A DNA stretch of 64,000 bases from Saccopteryx bilineata (taxonomy: Eukaryota > Chordata > Mammalia > Chiroptera > Emballonuridae), in contig NC_089494.1 in NCBI RefSeq assembly GCF_036850765.1, positions 61,870,309-61,934,308 of the forward strand, given 5' to 3'. Within the stretch, counting starts at the first letter, position 1. Each line of letters begins with the position of its first letter. This document shows, in pieces, positions 60,900 to 64,000 of this stretch. Made by a program: the position numbers and the translations under genes. The notes below the pieces were generated by a model. That model saw nothing but the letters and a program-made list of their open reading frames with translations. It had not been told where the DNA came from and did not search any database.

Positions 60900-62500
60900 G
60901 AGAAAATCATTTTTAAGTATATACAAAAAGTTTTACTTAATGACCACAAGATGATATTGCCATATCTAATAAAAACTGTTCATTGAAATTTTAAACTTCA
61001 TGTACTAAAAAAATCAGTAAGAAAATAGCAATAACAGCTTCTAATCTATAGGTCAAATTTACCCCCTAAGATCTTTTTCTCCTGAAGTCTTCCCTGAGTC
61101 ACCTTTGACTATTTCCAAATTTGGGAATCACTATACCTAGGTTCTACTGTTGTAAATGCCATATTTTATTATATTTATGTACATATATGAATCTCCTTAC
61201 TGGACTATGAGATCCTTGAGGCCTGACAGTATGTGTTATTAATTGTTGTACTCTTATCAGCAGAACTTATAGAAAAGTCTCAGTATTGTGTACCAACTAT
61301 TTCCTCAAAGAAATGAAGAAGAGATCTCTTTTGAGCTGGAAGAGAATACACACAAATTATAATATCGATAAGAATGACATTTTGAAACAGCCTCACTGAA
61401 TCAGACAAATACAAAAGATGTCAACAAAATTTAAATTTTTTGATATTTTCATGAGGAAGCTCATATCCATAACTTGTAAACTCTAACTGTATAATTTACG
61501 ATCAAGATTATGCCTTCATTCATAATTCAGAAAAATCATAAATCCTAGATTTTAGTAGAATGCTTAAGTGTCTCACACTTTTTACTTTGCTTCCAGAATA
61601 AACACATTGTTTTAGTTTCCTTCTTTCTTTTATTGTATACTGCCCAAACCTTAAAATGGCTTTATGTACACATCTTAAAAACAAAATATAATAAATATTT
61701 AATTAGAAAGACAAAAATTATTCAAATAGGAAACAACTTCAGCCTGAAATTCCTAAGAATTTTTCTCTTTTCCTCCCTCAGTGATGGAAAGAGGTCACAA
61801 ATGCTTCTGCTCTTTTTTGTGAGTATTTCAACCTTATTTCCTGGATCGCCTTCTATTTGTGTTCCAAAGCAGGCTATTTCATCTCTCTCCGGCGTCCTGC
61901 CCCGCTGGTAAATATCTTATAGGGCTGTTATAAGAATTTAGTAAGGTAATGTGTAAAGCGTTTAGCACACTGCGCAGAACAAAGAATATACTCAAATAAA
62001 AGCCGTTATTATTTTTTGGCAGCCGAGTAAACGTCTCACAAAAGGCATCGCATACACACACACGCACGCACGCACGCAAGAGGAGTTGGTTGGTGGATCC
62101 CCTATAGCAGCCACGTCCACTCAAAACGCTGGAGTCTCAGGGCCATCAAACTGCACCAGGTGATCTGAGCTCCCCAACAGTTTGTACGAGAGGAAAGCTA
62201 AGGAAGCATACAGCCTAGTTAGGAAGCCTCCAAGCCTATTTCGGAGGGGAAGCCTTTACAAACAACTCGTGTGTATATGTCATTCAACAAATATTTACGG
62301 AACAAATTTCCGTACCAGGCACCGTACAGCCGGTAACAAAACAGCCCTCGCTCTTGTAGAGCTGACATTCTATTTTAAATGCTATAGTTCATTGCTTTCA
62401 GAAACATCCTCACAAACGTGCAACATTTTCCGAGAATTACTATTTTCATAACACAGATGAGAAAATCGGTGCAGATAAGTATGTAACTCGAGTTCGAGTT
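60900..62500. other. SCRN3 first intron
   Basis: Non-coding, with MIR/L2-like remnants (61900-62000, 62270-62460) and a short CA/CG repeat (cacacacacgcacgcacgca) near 62055. Confidence 0.4.
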
Positions 62501-62877
62501 TACAGGTTAAAGGATTCGAACTTCAAACTCATCTTGCAGAAGAGCCACCGCTCGCGCCGCACTCCGCACCCCAGTAGGGGCCGTTCAACTGCAGCCCGCG
62601 CAGCTGCGACCCGGAGCCCCTGCCACGGGTCCCGGATCCGACAGCTTCAACCATGCACGCCCCTTCCCGGTACACGGCCCTCACCTGGCCTCCGAGCAAC
62701 CAAAAGTAAAACTGGGAAGGGGCTAACAGTGGTAGGTAGTGGAGTTCGCTGCCGGAAGCTGTCACCTTTGACCCCGGAAGTCCCCGCTGTTACGAAGGCG
62801 CAGTTCCGGTTAGGCGGCGGAGTTTGTTTACGTTGCTCTCAGCTCTAGTAGCTGTTTTCCTCAGCTTATCCGCCAAG
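62500..62877. promoter_or_regulatory. SCRN3-CIR1 bidirectional promoter
   Basis: A GC- and CpG-rich segment lies between the divergent first exons. Three ETS/GABP-type cores are visible: CCGGAAG at 62752-62758, CCGGAAG at 62774-62780, and TTCCGG at 62804-62809 on the opposite strand. No TATA box is evident. This fits a housekeeping head-to-head promoter; activity is inferred. Confidence 0.65.
62685..62765 (-). other. SCRN3: SCRN3 non-coding first exon (inferred)
   Basis: The minus strand reads GGCCAG|gtgagg with the donor at 62684, inside a GC-rich segment upstream of the ATG-bearing exon, which itself begins with an acceptor. The 5' boundary is an estimate; no transcription start site can be seen. 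Confidence 0.55.
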
Positions 62878-62949
62878 ATGGGGAAATCCTTCGCCAATTT
62901 CATGTGCAAGAAGGACTTTCATCCCGCCTCCAAGTCCAATATCAAAAAA
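62878..62949 (+). CDS. CIR1: CIR1 first coding exon
   Basis: CIR1 (corepressor interacting with RBPJ) is a nuclear corepressor that links RBPJ to histone deacetylase complexes in Notch-target repression. The exon encodes [20 protein letters not shown] and then NIKK, the start of the Cir_N domain. It ends at AAA|gtgagt. The ATG is preceded by gccaag, a good Kozak context. The rest of the gene lies beyond the window. Its 5'UTR starts somewhere near 62,810. Confidence 0.93.
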
Positions 62950-63509
62950 GTGAGTAATGGGAACCGGGGAGGGTGCTGGCCCTTTGACTGGGTTCCCAGG
63001 GCGTGCTGGAAATGAAAGTGGTGGTGTCTCTAGAATCTCTGGGACAGTCGCCTCCTCCAGGCATCATTCTCTTTTAATCGCGCCTTCTTCCCCGCTGAGA
63101 AACCCGTTGACAAAGCTGATCCTCGACGTTCGTTCTGCGTCAACCCGGAGACGGGCCGCCCTGGTCTGATGCCCCTGGGCTCTGTGATCAAGAATTTGAA
63201 TCCATAAGACATGAAGACTGATAATAGGGTTCCTCATTACTTCCCTCAGCAGATTCTGGTTTTGTCTTTTCGAATCCCAGGGATTACGGCTTCGGAGCGC
63301 AGCTACAAAGAAAACTTCCTATTTAAGATAAGGTATATCTTAAAACGGAAATAAAGTCACTCTCTTGCGTCCTCTTTTTATCTTACCCAATTGTGTAGCG
63401 TCTGCCTGATGACCTCGTTGAAGTTTGGCTTTTTAAGTAATCAGTTACATGTCTACTACATGCAGTAAAGAAAAACCGTGTTCAGTATTGTAGCAGTGGA
63501 AAGCAGACG

Positions 63510-63970
63510 TGAAGTAGGAGGAGTCTGAGCATTGGAATTAGATCTGGATTCTAGTTATTCCAACACAGTCGCTTTTAGCCCTGACACATTGCACATAATA
63601 ATTACTATCTCTCATTCCAGTCTTCTAATCTGTAAATTAAGAAGATCAGGCCTAACCTATGGTGGTGCACTGGATAAAGCATGAACCCAGAATGCTAAAG
63701 TCAACCGATTGGAAAACCCCAGTAAAGGCACATATGAGAAGCAACTACTATGAGTTGATGCTTCCCGCTCCTCCCCATCCTTTCTTTTGCTCTCTCCTCT
63801 CTAAAATAAACGAACAAAATCTTAAAAAACAAAAATTAGTTGCCCTAACTTGTGAAGTTGTTATGAGGAGTAAATAAAATGGTTCAGATAAAGGCATTGA
63901 AACAAAGTACCACCTAGCACTGTGTCCACCACATAGAGCAGGTGCTCAATAAAATGTTAATTGCCCATAC
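63510..63970 (+). mobile_element. MIR-like fragment split by a SINE
   Basis: MIR-like halves (63510-63648; 63838-63960, with ggtgctcaataaaatgtt) flank a type C SINE. It lies in the first CIR1 intron. Confidence 0.65.
63650..63825 (+). mobile_element. SINE (type C)
   Basis: Head GCCTAACCTATGGTGGTGCA. Confidence 0.88.
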
Positions 63971-64000
63971 TCATTTACTTATTCTCAGCCTGTCCCAAAA

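Overview
The window is nuclear DNA from a mammal, almost certainly a bat. Three vertebrate genes occur in the order GPR155 (+), SCRN3 (-), CIR1 (+). As far as I recall, this matches the human 2q31 neighbourhood in inverted orientation. The bat call rests on about 37 tRNA-derived SINEs of VES-like types (heads such as CCTGGCCGGTTGGCTCAGTG and CCTGACCAGGCGGTGGCGCA), together with a young L1 and several DNA transposons. I cannot name the species.

Positions 1-13,430 hold the 3' part of GPR155 (LYCHOS): four coding exons (1378-1473, 5513-5577, 7239-7376, 10945-11197) with matching splice phases, ending in a DEP domain, then a probable 3'UTR. The stop at 11195-11197 appears about 12 codons early; an in-frame tail runs on to a second stop at 11234-11236. 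Positions 13,430-22,209 are the tail-to-tail interval with SCRN3. It holds an LTR-like piece, gag-like endogenous retrovirus remnants, a long inverted repeat, L1 fragments and SINEs.

Positions 22,210-62,685 are SCRN3 on the minus strand: seven coding exons joining cleanly into a 422-residue secernin, plus a probable non-coding first exon at about 62,685. Its largest intron (27,771-53,525) is a dense nest of insertions. These include a full-length L1 (30,246-38,454) with intact ORF1 and an ORF2 that reads straight through an inserted SINE, a pogo-like transposon, a deleted mariner, an RPL17 pseudogene and hAT elements with perfect 8-bp duplications. It also holds a Cys-rich ORF (52,118 on) that resembles an element-associated protein of invertebrates.

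Positions 62,500-63,300 are a GC-rich, ETS-motif-bearing head-to-head promoter for SCRN3 and CIR1; CIR1 contributes only its first coding exon. Except for the three genes, nearly everything annotated is transposable-element sequence. The points most worth a second look are the SINE-chimeric L1 ORF2, the L1 3' transduction, the Cys-rich ORF, the pogo-like element and the GPR155 early stop.
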